Source of the DNA: a candidate division KSB1 bacterium
GTDB lineage: Bacteria; Zhuqueibacterota; Zhuqueibacteria; JANLFK01; Oleimicrobiaceae
Reading direction: 5' to 3'
Length of the DNA: 36,202 bases
NCBI GenBank assembly: GCA_034506335.1
Contig: JAPDPR010000040.1
Coordinates: 1-36,202 of the forward strand
The stretch's first letter is position 1, and every line of letters starts with the position of its first letter. Positions 1-8,621 of this stretch are shown here, one piece after another. Under the pieces are notes generated by a model. That model saw only the letters and a program-made list of their open reading frames with translations, did no database searches and had not been told where the DNA came from. Position numbers and translations under genes: made by a program.

Positions 1-1361
1 ACGAAGAGGGGAGGCGCCTGCTCACGGACGCGGGCGCAAGAAGCGAACCGGGCTCTTCGCAAATTAAGATTCCTCGGGGTCTGGTGGAACAATCCATTGC
101 TTCAGCGCCAAAATCAATCACCATTTACGACCGCGCGGGGGAGCCGGCCATGCAGCTTGAAGCTGATCGCGTGCACTTTGACCCGGGCTCGGCGGCTTTG
201 ACCATCCTGGACTGGAAGACGCAAAAGGAGCGCACGCCGGTCACTGCCGACCTCGTGGCCCTGGCGCGCCTCACCGACAGTCTGCCGCACCTTGCGGCGC
301 AAAGCACTGGCCTCATTCCCGGGGACGTGCCTGGAGCCATTGCTGACCGCTACCGGCTGTATATCGCCCTGTTGCACGGGCGCAAGCCCATCGTCACCGG
401 CACCTTCGCGGTGGACGCGTTCGAGGTGATGTGGGACATGCTGGTGGCCGTCCGTGGCAGTCGTGAGGAGCTCCACCGCAAGCCTCTGGCGATCTTCGAC
501 TGCTGTCCTTCGCCTCCCCTGAAGTGGAGTCGGCTCACCTGCCAGTGCCTTATCGATTGTGCGCGCGCTGGAATTCCTGCAGAACTTGTCTCCATGCCTC
601 TCACCGGTGCCACGGCTCCGGCCACGCTTCTGGGCGCGCTGGTCCAACACACAGCCGAAACATTGAGTGGGGTGGTCATCAACCAGCTGGCACAGCCTGG
701 GGCTCCGGTCATCTACGGGGGTTCACCCTCAGCCATGGACATGCGCACCGGCACCACTCCGATGGGCGCGATCGAGACTATGATGCTGGACGTGGCCTAT
801 GCCGCAGTGGGCAAGCATTTCTCGCTGCCGACCCACGCCTACATGGCTCTCAGCGATGCCAAGGTCTTGGACGCGCAGGCGGGCTTGGAGACAGCCATGG
901 GGGCAGTGCTCGCTGCCCTAGCGGGCATCAACGTGGTCTCCGGGCCCGGCATGTTGGACTTTGAAAGCTGCCAGAGCCTGGAGAAGCTGGTCATCGACAA
1001 CGACATCTGCGGGGCGGCACTGCGGCTGGTGCAGGGGCTGCAGGTGCGTACCCCCCGCCTGGCCGAGGACCTTTATGGCGCCATCTACGACGGCGACCAC
1101 TTCTTGACCTCACCCACGACCCTGGAGTGGTTCAGGCAAGAGATGTTCTCGCCCAGCGAGGCCATCGACCGTGACAACTACCAATCCCGCCAAGCGAAAG
1201 GGGACCTGACCGCTGGCGAGCGCGCGCATCGCATTGTCCAGCAGCTCCTGGCGGCCGAACCCAGCTCTGCCCTACCGAAAGAGGTTGCCCGCGAGCTGGA
1301 GCGTCTCATGGTGCGGGAGGCTCGCAAACACGGCATGGCGACACTGCCAGCCGCATCCTGA
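1..1361 (+). CDS. MttB-family (trimethylamine methyltransferase-like) corrinoid methyltransferase, 5' partial
   Basis: Probably transfers a methyl group from a methylated amine or betaine to a cognate corrinoid protein in the cytoplasm. The reading frame (first full codon at base 3) is open to the window edge. The residues before the GTG at 84 continue the family N-terminus (IPRGLVEQS then APKSITIYDR), so that GTG is not the real start and the 5' end lies outside. The family core follows: a GPGSA-like segment, GGSPSAMDMRTGT, SDAKVLDAQAGLE, and an ALAGINVV...GMLDFES...LVIDNDI stretch. No in-frame TAG is present, so this is the non-pyrrolysine branch, which includes glycine betaine and related demethylases; the substrate cannot be told. 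It ends 18 bases before the MEMO-like gene and is likely co-transcribed with it. No corrinoid protein or activase is seen in the window, but one could lie upstream. Confidence 0.85.
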   Translation, partial: EEGRRLLTDAGARSEPGSSQIKIPRGLVEQSIASAPKSITIYDRAGEPAMQLEADRVHFDPGSAALTILDWKTQKERTPVTADLVALARLTDSLPHLAAQSTGLIPGDVPGAIADRYRLYIALLHGRKPIVTGTFAVDAFEVMWDMLVAVRGSREELHRKPLAIFDCCPSPPLKWSRLTCQCLIDCARAGIPAELVSMPLTGATAPATLLGALVQHTAETLSGVVINQLAQPGAPVIYGGSPSAMDMRTGTTPMGAIETMMLDVAYAAVGKHFSLPTHAYMALSDAKVLDAQAGLETAMGAVLAALAGINVVSGPGMLDFESCQSLEKLVIDNDICGAALRLVQGLQVRTPRLAEDLYGAIYDGDHFLTSPTTLEWFRQEMFSPSEAIDRDNYQSRQAKGDLTAGERAHRIVQQLLAAEPSSALPKEVARELERLMVREARKHGMATLPAAS

Positions 1362-1379
1362 AACAAGCGGAGGCCTACG

Positions 1380-2504
1380 ATGCATCACTGGCGCAAGGTA
1401 ATGTGCGACATGGTCCTGGTGGGCTGGGCCGCACTGAGCGTGGGCGCGGTCCGAGGCCAGGTGAGCTCTGCATCAGCACAGGATAAAATGCGCGGGCTCA
1501 GGGACACCGTGGGGTTTGCGCACACGGCCGCGCAGATCGAACAGATAGTCCGCGCTGCGGAGATGCTGGAAATGGAACAGCTGCTGGCCAATGCCACGCG
1601 CTTCAACCTCGATAACGATAGCCGTTGGGTTGCCGCTGTCTGCCCCCACGACGACCATCTTCTGGCCGGGAGGGTTTACGTGCACGTGTTCAGGCACCTG
1701 CGCGCGCCACGGGTGGTCCTGTTCGGTGTGGCGCACAAGGCCAATGACTACCGCCTGCGCGACGTGCTCGTCTTTGATTCATTCGTGACCTGGCGAGGGC
1801 CCTATGGCCCTGTGCCCGTCTCCCCCCTGCGCCAGGAACTCCTTGCTCGCCTCCCGGCGAACACCTATGTGGTCAACGACGAGTTCCAGGGAGTGGAGCA
1901 CTCGGTGGAGGGCATCGTGCCATTCCTGCAGCACTATGTGCGCGAGGCGGAAATCGTGTCCATTTTGGTTCCACCCATGAACTGGCACCGTATTGATGAG
2001 CTCTCCGCCCACCTCGCCAAGGCCCTGGCTGAAGCAGTACGCCGACACAAATGGGTGTTGGGCCGAGACATCGCCTTCATCTGCTCCAATGACGGAGACC
2101 ATTACGGGGACCAGGACTGGGGTGGTCGCAATATGGCCCCGTTCGGCGCTGATCTCTGTGGCTACCGCATTCAGACCGCCATGGATAGCCTACTGGCACT
2201 TTCCACGCTTGCCGGCCCGCTCGCGGCGCCCAAACTGGAGTCCTTCTGCCGCCAGGTTTGGGCCGAAGACGATATTAGCCAGTACAAGATCCGCTGGTGC
2301 GGAAGGTTCGCGGTGCCATTTGGACTGGAAACGGTGCGCAAGACCGTGGCGGCCTTAGGTCTCTCTCCCTTGAACGGGTACCTGCTCCGCTACGACACGA
2401 GCTACCGTTTGGGCACGCTTCCACTGCCGACGATTGGCTTGGGCACGACGGCGCCGTACCACCTCCGCCACTGGGTCGGGTACACGGCGATTGGCTACCG
2501 GTAG
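1380..2504 (+). CDS. MEMO1-like protein (AmmeMemoRadiSam protein B family) with signal peptide
   Basis: The 374-residue product matches the MEMO1/YjjA-type fold, related to extradiol dioxygenases. Visible family elements are CPHDDH (88-93), the GVAHK histidine (119), EHSVEG..PFLQ (173-184), SNDGDHYGD (236-244) and CGR (307-309). By comparison with human MEMO1 these supply its histidine pair and its reactive cysteine. The closing GYTAIGY also fits the family. The N-terminus (basic residues, then a hydrophobic stretch at about 11-24) looks like a signal peptide, so an exported form is likely; human and typical archaeal members are cytosolic. A GGAGG ribosome site sits 7 bases before the ATG. 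It lies 18 bases after the methyltransferase and 23 before the glycosyltransferase. The AMMECR1 and radical SAM partners of the usual trio are not in view. The reaction is unknown. Confidence 0.82.
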   Translation: MHHWRKVMCDMVLVGWAALSVGAVRGQVSSASAQDKMRGLRDTVGFAHTAAQIEQIVRAAEMLEMEQLLANATRFNLDNDSRWVAAVCPHDDHLLAGRVYVHVFRHLRAPRVVLFGVAHKANDYRLRDVLVFDSFVTWRGPYGPVPVSPLRQELLARLPANTYVVNDEFQGVEHSVEGIVPFLQHYVREAEIVSILVPPMNWHRIDELSAHLAKALAEAVRRHKWVLGRDIAFICSNDGDHYGDQDWGGRNMAPFGADLCGYRIQTAMDSLLALSTLAGPLAAPKLESFCRQVWAEDDISQYKIRWCGRFAVPFGLETVRKTVAALGLSPLNGYLLRYDTSYRLGTLPLPTIGLGTTAPYHLRHWVGYTAIGYR

Positions 2505-2527
2505 AACAGAGGCGCGCATCTGTGGGC

Positions 2528-3586
2528 ATGACCAGGGTCCTGATTCTCGAACCGTATGCGAGCGATTCCCATCTCCAGCTGGTGCGTGGCATGCAGCGCT
2601 GGCTCCGCTTCGACTTTCGCCTCATCACCATGCCGCCGCGCAAATGGAAGTGGCGCATGCGTGGCGCCGCGCTTTACCTGGCACAAGTCCTGGCCAGCGA
2701 AAAGCCGGCGGACGTAGTCTTTTGCTCCTCACTGCTCAGCCTCGCTGACCTCCTGAGTCTTGGGCCGCAGTGGCTGCGCGAGGCACGCAAGGTGGTCTAC
2801 TTTCACGAGAACCAGTTCGTGTATCCCACACGCCTATACCGCGAATGGGATTTTCACTTCGCCTTCACCAACCTCACCACCGCCCTGGCAGCGGATGCCG
2901 TGGTGTTCAACAGCAAGTTCAATCGTGATTCGCTCCTGGGCAGCATCCCTGCGCTGTTGAAAAAGTTTCCGGACTTTCGCCCTTCTGGTCTGGAAACGCG
3001 TATCGGCGAAAAGAGCCAGGTGTTGCCCGTACCCTTGGACCCGGAGGAATTTCCACCACCGCAGCCGAAACAGGGTCCTGCCCGTATCATCTGGAACCAC
3101 CGCTGGGAACATGACAAGGACCCGGAATCATTTTTCGCCGCGCTCTATGAGCTTCTTGCTCGAGGCCTCCGGTTTTCGGTGTGCGTGCTGGGGCGAGAGT
3201 TCAAGGACCTCGCCCCCCTGTTTACCGAAGCCCGCGCACGGCTGGGGCCTGCGGTAGCACATTGGGGTCGTGCCGAGTCCCGTGCCGAGTACCTGCGCAT
3301 CGTGTCTACCGGGGATATTGTGGTCTCCACTGCGCTCCAGGAGTTCTTCGGCCTTGCGGTGTTGGAAGCAGTGCGGGCCGGCTGCGCCCCCCTTGTTCCC
3401 AATCGGCTGGTCTACCCGGAGCTCTACCCATCCTCGTGCCTTTACGAAGATGGCACCCTGGCAGACCGACTCGCAACGGCCATTGCCCAGGTGGAAGAGC
3501 TGCGTGCTCAGGATTTCGCCGCACTGGCTCGCCCGTATGACTGGCCCAATTGGGTGAACTCTTACACTCAGGTGTTGAAAGGATGA
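2528..3586 (+). CDS. tRNA-queuosine alpha-mannosyltransferase homologue (QTMAN/GTDC1 family)
   Basis: A 352-residue GT4-type glycosyltransferase. In animals the family attaches mannose from GDP-mannose to queuosine-34 of tRNA-Asp. The resemblance to vertebrate GTDC1 runs end to end: the N-terminal ILEPYASDSHLQLVRG, a PPRKWKWRMRGAALY segment (36-50), YFHENQFVYP (91-100), VVFNSKFN (125-132), NHRWEHDKDPESFF (190-203), EFFGLAVLEAV (272-282) and RLVYPELYP (293-301). The frame is open further upstream, but homology begins at this ATG and the upstream part overlaps the MEMO-like gene, so the start is set here. The ribosome site is weak. The stop is 22 bases before the thioesterase. The mannosyl acceptor in bacteria is not shown by the sequence; queuosine in tRNA is inferred from the eukaryotic orthologues. 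Confidence 0.85.
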   Translation: MTRVLILEPYASDSHLQLVRGMQRWLRFDFRLITMPPRKWKWRMRGAALYLAQVLASEKPADVVFCSSLLSLADLLSLGPQWLREARKVVYFHENQFVYPTRLYREWDFHFAFTNLTTALAADAVVFNSKFNRDSLLGSIPALLKKFPDFRPSGLETRIGEKSQVLPVPLDPEEFPPPQPKQGPARIIWNHRWEHDKDPESFFAALYELLARGLRFSVCVLGREFKDLAPLFTEARARLGPAVAHWGRAESRAEYLRIVSTGDIVVSTALQEFFGLAVLEAVRAGCAPLVPNRLVYPELYPSSCLYEDGTLADRLATAIAQVEELRAQDFAALARPYDWPNWVNSYTQVLKG

Positions 3587-3608
3587 CCCAGGAAAGGGTT
3601 GAATCGGA

Positions 3609-4007
3609 ATGGATACCCCTTTGATTGCGCGCTTGAAGGTGAGGAGTTACGAGCTCGACTCCTTCGGCCATGTCAATAACGCGAATTTCCTGCACTATTT
3701 GGAAGTTGCACGGGGTGAGTTCATGGCGCTCAAAGGGATGGGGTTTGTGGACTTTCAACGGTGGCAGGCGCGGCCGCTGGTGGTGCGCGCATGGATCCAC
3801 TTCCACACCCCAGCCCTTGCCGATGACCAGCTCCGCATCGAAGGCCGGATCAGTTCCTGGGGCAGGGCGCGTTTCACCTTGTCGTACCTCATCTACAACG
3901 AGAGCAGAGGGCGCCTCTGCGCAGAAGCAGAAACTGTAATGGCATTTGTGAACCCGCAGGGGAAACCGGTGCCAGTCCCCGAGGCCTTTCGCAAGGCATT
4001 CTCGTGA
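3609..4007 (+). CDS. Acyl-CoA thioesterase, 4HBT/YbgC-FadM-type hotdog protein
   Basis: The 132-residue protein is a single hotdog domain. The family signature D-x-FGHVNNA-x-FLHYLE-x-AR is present at about residues 17-36 with its catalytic aspartate (D17). Such proteins hydrolyse short- to long-chain acyl-CoA or acyl-ACP thioesters in the cytoplasm; the acyl chain cannot be predicted from sequence. The length (about 130) is normal. It follows the mannosyltransferase gene by 22 bases and is probably the last gene of the run that begins at the left edge. The ATG was chosen because it places the hotdog signature at its usual distance from the N-terminus. The 280 bases between it and pepT contain no convincing gene. 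Confidence 0.88.
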   Translation: MDTPLIARLKVRSYELDSFGHVNNANFLHYLEVARGEFMALKGMGFVDFQRWQARPLVVRAWIHFHTPALADDQLRIEGRISSWGRARFTLSYLIYNESRGRLCAEAETVMAFVNPQGKPVPVPEAFRKAFS

Positions 4008-4287
4008 AGAAGGAGGACCTCCGCAGCCACGTTCTTCAGGGCCTACACCTCGAGGGAACACGTTTGCCTGCGAGGAGGAGGCAGCCATTTGTCGGCGAGC
4101 GCACATGACCTTGAGAAACTGCGAAAGGAACACAGCCGGCCCTAACAGTGGCGACTTGATGCAGCCAGCCGCCGCGTGCCGAGACAGGGTATTTCGAGCC
4201 GGGTTCCCCCTCAAGGTCCACATAGCAGAAAAGGCCCGGTGGCAAAGGGACCGCACGCAATGGATGTAAAACAATTCGGGAGGAACA

Positions 4288-5538
4288 ATGGCACAAACCG
4301 TTGTGGAGCGCTTTCTTCGCTACGTGGCAATTGACACGCAGTCGGCGGAAGATGCCGCGACCTTTCCCAGCACCGACAAGCAAAAGGTGCTGGGGAAGAT
4401 GCTTGTGGAAGAATTCCAAGCCATGGGCCTTAAGGCCAGGATGGACGAGCACGGCTACGTGTACGCAGAACTGCCGGCCAATGGACCAGACACTATTCCC
4501 ACCATAGGTTTCATCGCCCATCTGGACACCTCGCCTGACGTCTCCGGTGAGGGGGTGAGACCTATCATCCATCGGAACTACCAAGGTGGCGACATCGTGT
4601 TGCCCGGCGATCCTGGTGTGGTGATTCGCGCCGCAGAAAACCCTGCCCTTGCCAACCAGATCGGCAATGACATCATCACTGCCGACGGGACCACCTTGCT
4701 TGGCGCCGATGACAAGGCGGGCATTGCGGAAATACTCACCGCTGTGGAGCACTTGCTAGCGCACCCAGAAATCCCGCGCGGTCCCATCAAGATTGCCATC
4801 ACCCCAGATGAAGAGGTGGGCCAGGGAACCAAGTTCTTCGATGTAGAGGCATTCGGCGCCGACTACGCCTACACCGTGGACGGCGAGACGGTGGGCGAGA
4901 TCGAAAACGAGACCTTTTGCGCCGATACGGTGGTATTGACCGTGCACGGCGTTAACGTGCACCCCGGGTATGCGAAGGGGAAAATGGTGAATGCCATCAA
5001 GATCGCGGCCGAGATCATCGACCAGCTGCCCAAGAACTCCCTTTCCCCCGAGACGACCGAGGGGCGCGAAGGCTACCTCCACCCCAACAGCATCACCGGT
5101 GGTGTGGAGCAGACGACCATCAAGTTCCTTGTCCGCGACTTTACCGTGGAAGGGCTGAAGCGGCATGAGGAGTTGCTGCGAGTGCTGGCTGACAAAGTCA
5201 TGGCCCGGCACCCCCGCGCCCGCTTGGAGTTTGAGGTGCAAGAATCCTATCGCAACATGAAGTACAAGCTTGATGAAGACCCGAAAGTGGTGGAGTATGC
5301 ACTGGAGGCGGTGCGCCGCGTGGGACTGCAGCCCAAACTCAGCTTGATCCGTGGCGGCACCGACGGCGCCCGGCTCTGCTACCAGGGCCTGCTCACGCCA
5401 AACATCTTCACCGGCGGCCACAATTTCCATTCGCGGCAGGAATGGATTTCGGTGCAAGACATGGAAAAAGCGGTGGCGGTGTTGGTGGAACTTGTGCGAG
5501 TCTGGGCCGAAAAGAGCACCCAAGGGCAGGCGAGCTGA
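4288..5538 (+). CDS. pepT: Peptidase T (tripeptide aminopeptidase, M20B)
   Basis: A di-zinc cytoplasmic exopeptidase removing the N-terminal residue of tripeptides. The 416-residue length matches the family (about 408-416). Every metal and catalytic residue expected from E. coli PepT can be placed: H78 and D80 in HLDTSPD, the bridging aspartate D141 in GADDKAG, E175/E176 in DEEVG, D198 in TVDGE, and H381 in GGHNFHSRQEW. The dimerisation/lid insert between about 210 and 325 includes the HGVNVHPGYAKGKMVNA motif. The start follows a GGGAGGA ribosome site. A frameshifted TonB-dependent receptor starts 20 bases after the stop and may share the transcript. Confidence 0.95.
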   Translation: MAQTVVERFLRYVAIDTQSAEDAATFPSTDKQKVLGKMLVEEFQAMGLKARMDEHGYVYAELPANGPDTIPTIGFIAHLDTSPDVSGEGVRPIIHRNYQGGDIVLPGDPGVVIRAAENPALANQIGNDIITADGTTLLGADDKAGIAEILTAVEHLLAHPEIPRGPIKIAITPDEEVGQGTKFFDVEAFGADYAYTVDGETVGEIENETFCADTVVLTVHGVNVHPGYAKGKMVNAIKIAAEIIDQLPKNSLSPETTEGREGYLHPNSITGGVEQTTIKFLVRDFTVEGLKRHEELLRVLADKVMARHPRARLEFEVQESYRNMKYKLDEDPKVVEYALEAVRRVGLQPKLSLIRGGTDGARLCYQGLLTPNIFTGGHNFHSRQEWISVQDMEKAVAVLVELVRVWAEKSTQGQAS

Positions 5539-5558
5539 TTGAACAGGCGGGAATACCG

Positions 5559-7665
5559 ATGGCTCGTGTTTTCCTTCGATTCCGGCACATGCGACCGCCG
5601 GCGCTGAAAGCCGCCTATTGGTCGCTCTTCGCCGTGATCGCGTGGGCGATTGGCCTCGATGCGTCCGCCCAGGTGCCGCGGGCACCAAAGGACACGGTGA
5701 CCTACCGAGCCGCACCGGTGGTGGTGACGGCCAGTCGCCATGAGCAAGACCCACTCATGACGCCGGTGCCTGTTGCCGTGATTGACCGCCACCAGCTCTC
5801 TCAGGCCCGCCTCCACCGCAAGCGAAGTGGTCGCCATGACCCCCGGGGTGACGCTGTCCTCAACAGGGCCGTGGAGTCAGCAACCCGTGATTCGCGGCCT
5901 GAAAGGTGCACACGTCCTCACCCTGGTCAACGGCCTCCGTTTAGAAGTACTTCGCGCTTACGGTCAGCATGCTCCATTGCTAGACGTGGATCAGGTGGAA
6001 CGCGCGGAAGTGGTGCGCGGGCCGCACTCGGTTATGTACGGTTCCGATGCAGTCGGGGGTGTGATCAACTATCTCACCGTGCCAACCTTTGTCGCCACGC
6101 CGCGGCTGCAGATGGGCACGGCAGGGAACCTGCGCTGGAGCTCTGCCGACGGCCAGCGCGCCGCAGGGGCCCGTCTGGTCCTTCGGGCACCGCGCCTCAA
6201 TGCCCGCCTCCGTTGCGGTGCCCGCCGCTCGGAGGACATCCGCACCCCAAAAGGACCGCTCGCAAACACCCAGTACCAAGGTCTTGACGCTGATCTGGAC
6301 CTTGCGTATCTGCTTTCGCCTGGGTACCTTCTCCGCGGCGGCATCTCGACCTTGCGTTCCTCCGACGTAGGCATACCCACTTCGCCCTACGCGGAAAAGG
6401 CCCGCTTTCGTCGCTACGAACGGACCGTCCTCAGCCTGGGCTTTGAGCGGGAACCACGAGCTCCTTCGCTCCTCGCACTGCGCGCCAACGTCCACTACCA
6501 GTGGGGCGCACGCGAGTTCGAAGCCGTACTGCACGTCCCCCGCGGTGCACAGCGCATTGACCAGTCCTTAGAAGCCCACCGTTCCGTGGACTCCTTCGGT
6601 GCGAACCTGATGGCCAGCTGGCTTTTGACCGGCCGCCACTTCGTCAGCGCGGGGCTGGACCTGTCCGGTGAATGGGACGATACCCGGCGACTGGCTCTCA
6701 ACCGCCTGTACGACGCCAAAGGGGCGCTTCTTCGGGAGACCATTGACCGTGTCCCGCCCACGCCGCCTTCCAAGCGCCTGGCAATAGGGGCTTTTTTCAG
6801 TGACGAATTCTCCCCCACAAGTCGCCTGTCCGTGACGGCGGGCGCGCGAGTCGACCACTTGCTGAGCACCGCCACCGGCACACCCGGAACCTTGGCGAGC
6901 CACGACCTCGCATGTCATGATCAAAACGTGAGCGGCAGCCTTGGAACAAGCTTTGCGCTCACTCCTGCTGCGTACCTCTTTGCGAACGTGGGCAGGGCCT
7001 TCAAGGCACCTGATCTGCAAGAGCGCTTTTTCAAAGGCGTGGGGCAGCGCGGCTTCGTGATCGGGAACCCCGGTCTAAAGCCGGAGACCAGTCTGAACTT
7101 CGACGGGGGAATAAAATGGCGTACGGCTCGTTCCAGGGGAGAGTTGGACTTGTTCTGGAACCGCGTGGCCGACCTCATTCTGCTTGCGCCCATCTCCGCG
7201 GCCGCGGACACGTTTCGCTATGGCAACGTGGGGTGCGCCCTTCTCCGCGGCGGAGAAATCGAGGTGGAAGCGCGACTGCTGAAGGCCCTATGGGGTCATG
7301 TCCAGGCTGCGTACGTGCACGGCACGGATATCCACGCTGGGCGGCCCCTCCCGCAGATTCCGCCGTTCAACGTGCGTCTCAGCATGGAGTGGCGCGCCCA
7401 CGGACGCTGGTGGGCCCAGGCGGCAACTCGGCTTGTGGCGGACCAGCGACGGGTCGCGCCAAACGAGGCCTGCACACCTGGCTACGCACTGTGCGACGTA
7501 GCCGCAGGCCTCAACCTGCGCAGTCTGGGGCTCCCTGCGGCGTTGACCCTGCGCATTACCAACCTCTTTGATCGTTCCTACCGCGAACATCTCTCCACAG
7601 TCACCTGGTGGGATGCGCCTGGGCGCAATGTCATCGTGGGAATGGACTGGCAGCAGGGGCCTTGA
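5559..7665 (+). pseudogene. TonB-dependent outer-membrane receptor, disrupted by a frameshift
   Basis: Two overlapping frames together encode one receptor of about 700 residues. The first frame (ATG at 5559, preceded by GGCGGG) gives a signal peptide ending near DASAQ and the start of the plug (VVVTASRHEQDPL...VAVIDRHQLSQA). It loses similarity near 5800-5825 and continues as nonsense to 6287. The second frame, open from at least 5782, takes over with TASEVVAMTPGVTLS, PVIRGLKGAHVLTLVNGLR, the VERAEVVRGPHSVMYGSDAVGGVINYLT plug motif, and a complete beta-barrel ending at 7665. The shift amounts to one surplus or two missing bases. The barrel shows no further damage, so either decay is recent or the assembly contains an error. 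It is a BtuB/siderophore-type receptor without an N-terminal carboxypeptidase-like domain. The ligand is unknown; no cobalamin riboswitch precedes it. Confidence 0.8.
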
Positions 7666-7799
7666 GCTCCCCGGCACAGCACGGCTCCGAACCTGATGGC
7701 CCCAACGGGCGCATCCGAGGATGGGCAATGGCGCCCGGCCGTGATGTCCGGCTAAGAAGGCACGTTGAGCCCATGCCGCGACTGTTGCTCGGGGAAGGA

Positions 7800-7814
7800 C
7801 GGCTTCAAAAGCCG
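7800..7814 (-). terminator. Weak hairpin after the rRNA methyltransferase gene
   Basis: A perfect 6-bp stem (CGGCTT/AAGCCG) with a 3-base loop lies one base past the stop codon of the SpoU-family gene on the - strand. It is followed by TCCTTCCCC rather than a proper uridine tract, so it is a weak terminator candidate between two convergent genes. Confidence 0.25.
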
Positions 7815-7815
7815 G

Positions 7816-8565
7816 CTATGTGGACCCCATCGTCCCCAGGCGCTGGCGCATCACCTCGGCCATGACAATGGCAGCAGCATGACTCAGGGCCAGAGAACCC
7901 ACCGCGCCTGCCATGGGGATGCGGACGAGTCTGTCGCATTGCCGTCTAATTGCTGCTGACAGCCCCCGTTTTTCCCCGCCGATGGCCACCATCACCGCGC
8001 CGGTCATGTCCGCCTCGTAGATTGTGCGTCGCGCGGTGGCCACACACCCCCATAGGCGCACGCCAAGTTTCTTGAAAAGCGGGACCTGCCTTTCCGCGTC
8101 GTCGATGAGCGCCAGGGCCATGCGCTCGAAGGCCCCCGAGGAGGCCCGCGAGACCGCCGTGCTGTCGAAATCCCACACGTGCTTCTTCAAAAGCACCGCA
8201 TCCATCCCCAGGGCCTCTGCCGAGCGCAAGGTAAAGCCGAGGTTTTGGCTGTCGTCCACGCCGTCCAGAAGGAGAAGGGCCGGTGGCTTGCCCTGCGCGG
8301 CCAACCTTTCCACCAAAGCCTCCACGGCCAGCGGGCGTCTGGGCGTTGCGAGGGCAATGACACCGCCATGAGTCTTGCCGTGAGCCATCGCGTCGATCTC
8401 TGCGGCCGGAGCGTACTTGACTGGCACCCCCTGCTGTTCGGCCATGGCGATGAGCTCTGCCACGCGCTGAGGGTGAATGCCCTCCCGCAAGACGATGAGG
8501 CGCAGGCGCCGTTGCCGAGCCTGCAGCGCCGCCTCCACACAAATGCGCCCTTCGATCAGCTCCAC
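7816..8565 (-). CDS. rlmB: TrmH/SpoU-family RNA 2'-O-methyltransferase (RlmB-like)
   Basis: Likely an AdoMet-dependent ribose 2'-O-methyltransferase; the whole-protein layout is that of RlmB, which modifies G2251 of 23S rRNA. Residues 1-75 form the L30e-like substrate-binding domain (ELIEGRICVEAAL start; THGGVIALA). The SPOUT knot domain follows, with motif 1 at 101-116 (DGVDDSQNLGFTLRSA, containing the conserved N and R), motif 2 at 195-203 (IGGEKRGLS) and motif 3 at 216-233. In motif 3 the usual SLNVS reads SLALS, a notable substitution. The start is taken as the GTG at 8565, six bases after GAGGAG, because the family N-terminus begins there. It lies 56 bases downstream of the alpha-mannosidase on the same strand. 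The gene symbol is an assignment by similarity; a tRNA target is possible. Confidence 0.82.
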   Translation of the reverse strand: MELIEGRICVEAALQARQRRLRLIVLREGIHPQRVAELIAMAEQQGVPVKYAPAAEIDAMAHGKTHGGVIALATPRRPLAVEALVERLAAQGKPPALLLLDGVDDSQNLGFTLRSAEALGMDAVLLKKHVWDFDSTAVSRASSGAFERMALALIDDAERQVPLFKKLGVRLWGCVATARRTIYEADMTGAVMVAIGGEKRGLSAAIRRQCDRLVRIPMAGAVGSLALSHAAAIVMAEVMRQRLGTMGST

Positions 8566-8621
8566 ACCATGAACTCCTCGTGCCCCCGTATGCCCTCACG
8601 CAGCTCCCCAGCCTTCACGCT

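Noticed and set aside
2297-2527. N-terminal extension of the glycosyltransferase frame
   Set aside because: Overlaps the end of the MEMO-like gene in another frame and has no similarity to the glycosyltransferase family; homology starts at the ATG at 2528.
4004-4108. A 34-codon frame starting with GTG that overlaps the thioesterase stop codon (GTGA)
   Set aside because: Very short, basic and without recognised similarity. There is no ribosome site beyond what coupling would give, and nothing shows it is conserved.
3306-4274. A 322-codon - strand frame opposite the thioesterase and glycosyltransferase
   Set aside because: Antisense to two clearly recognisable genes, with biased composition and no domain; typical of open shadow frames in GC-rich DNA.
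4756-5754. A 332-codon - strand frame opposite pepT
   Set aside because: Antisense to pepT, whose active-site residues are all in place.
7666-7799. Possible cobalamin riboswitch near the TonB-dependent receptor
   Set aside because: The segment lies downstream, not upstream, of the receptor, and I could not match the conserved B12-box elements.
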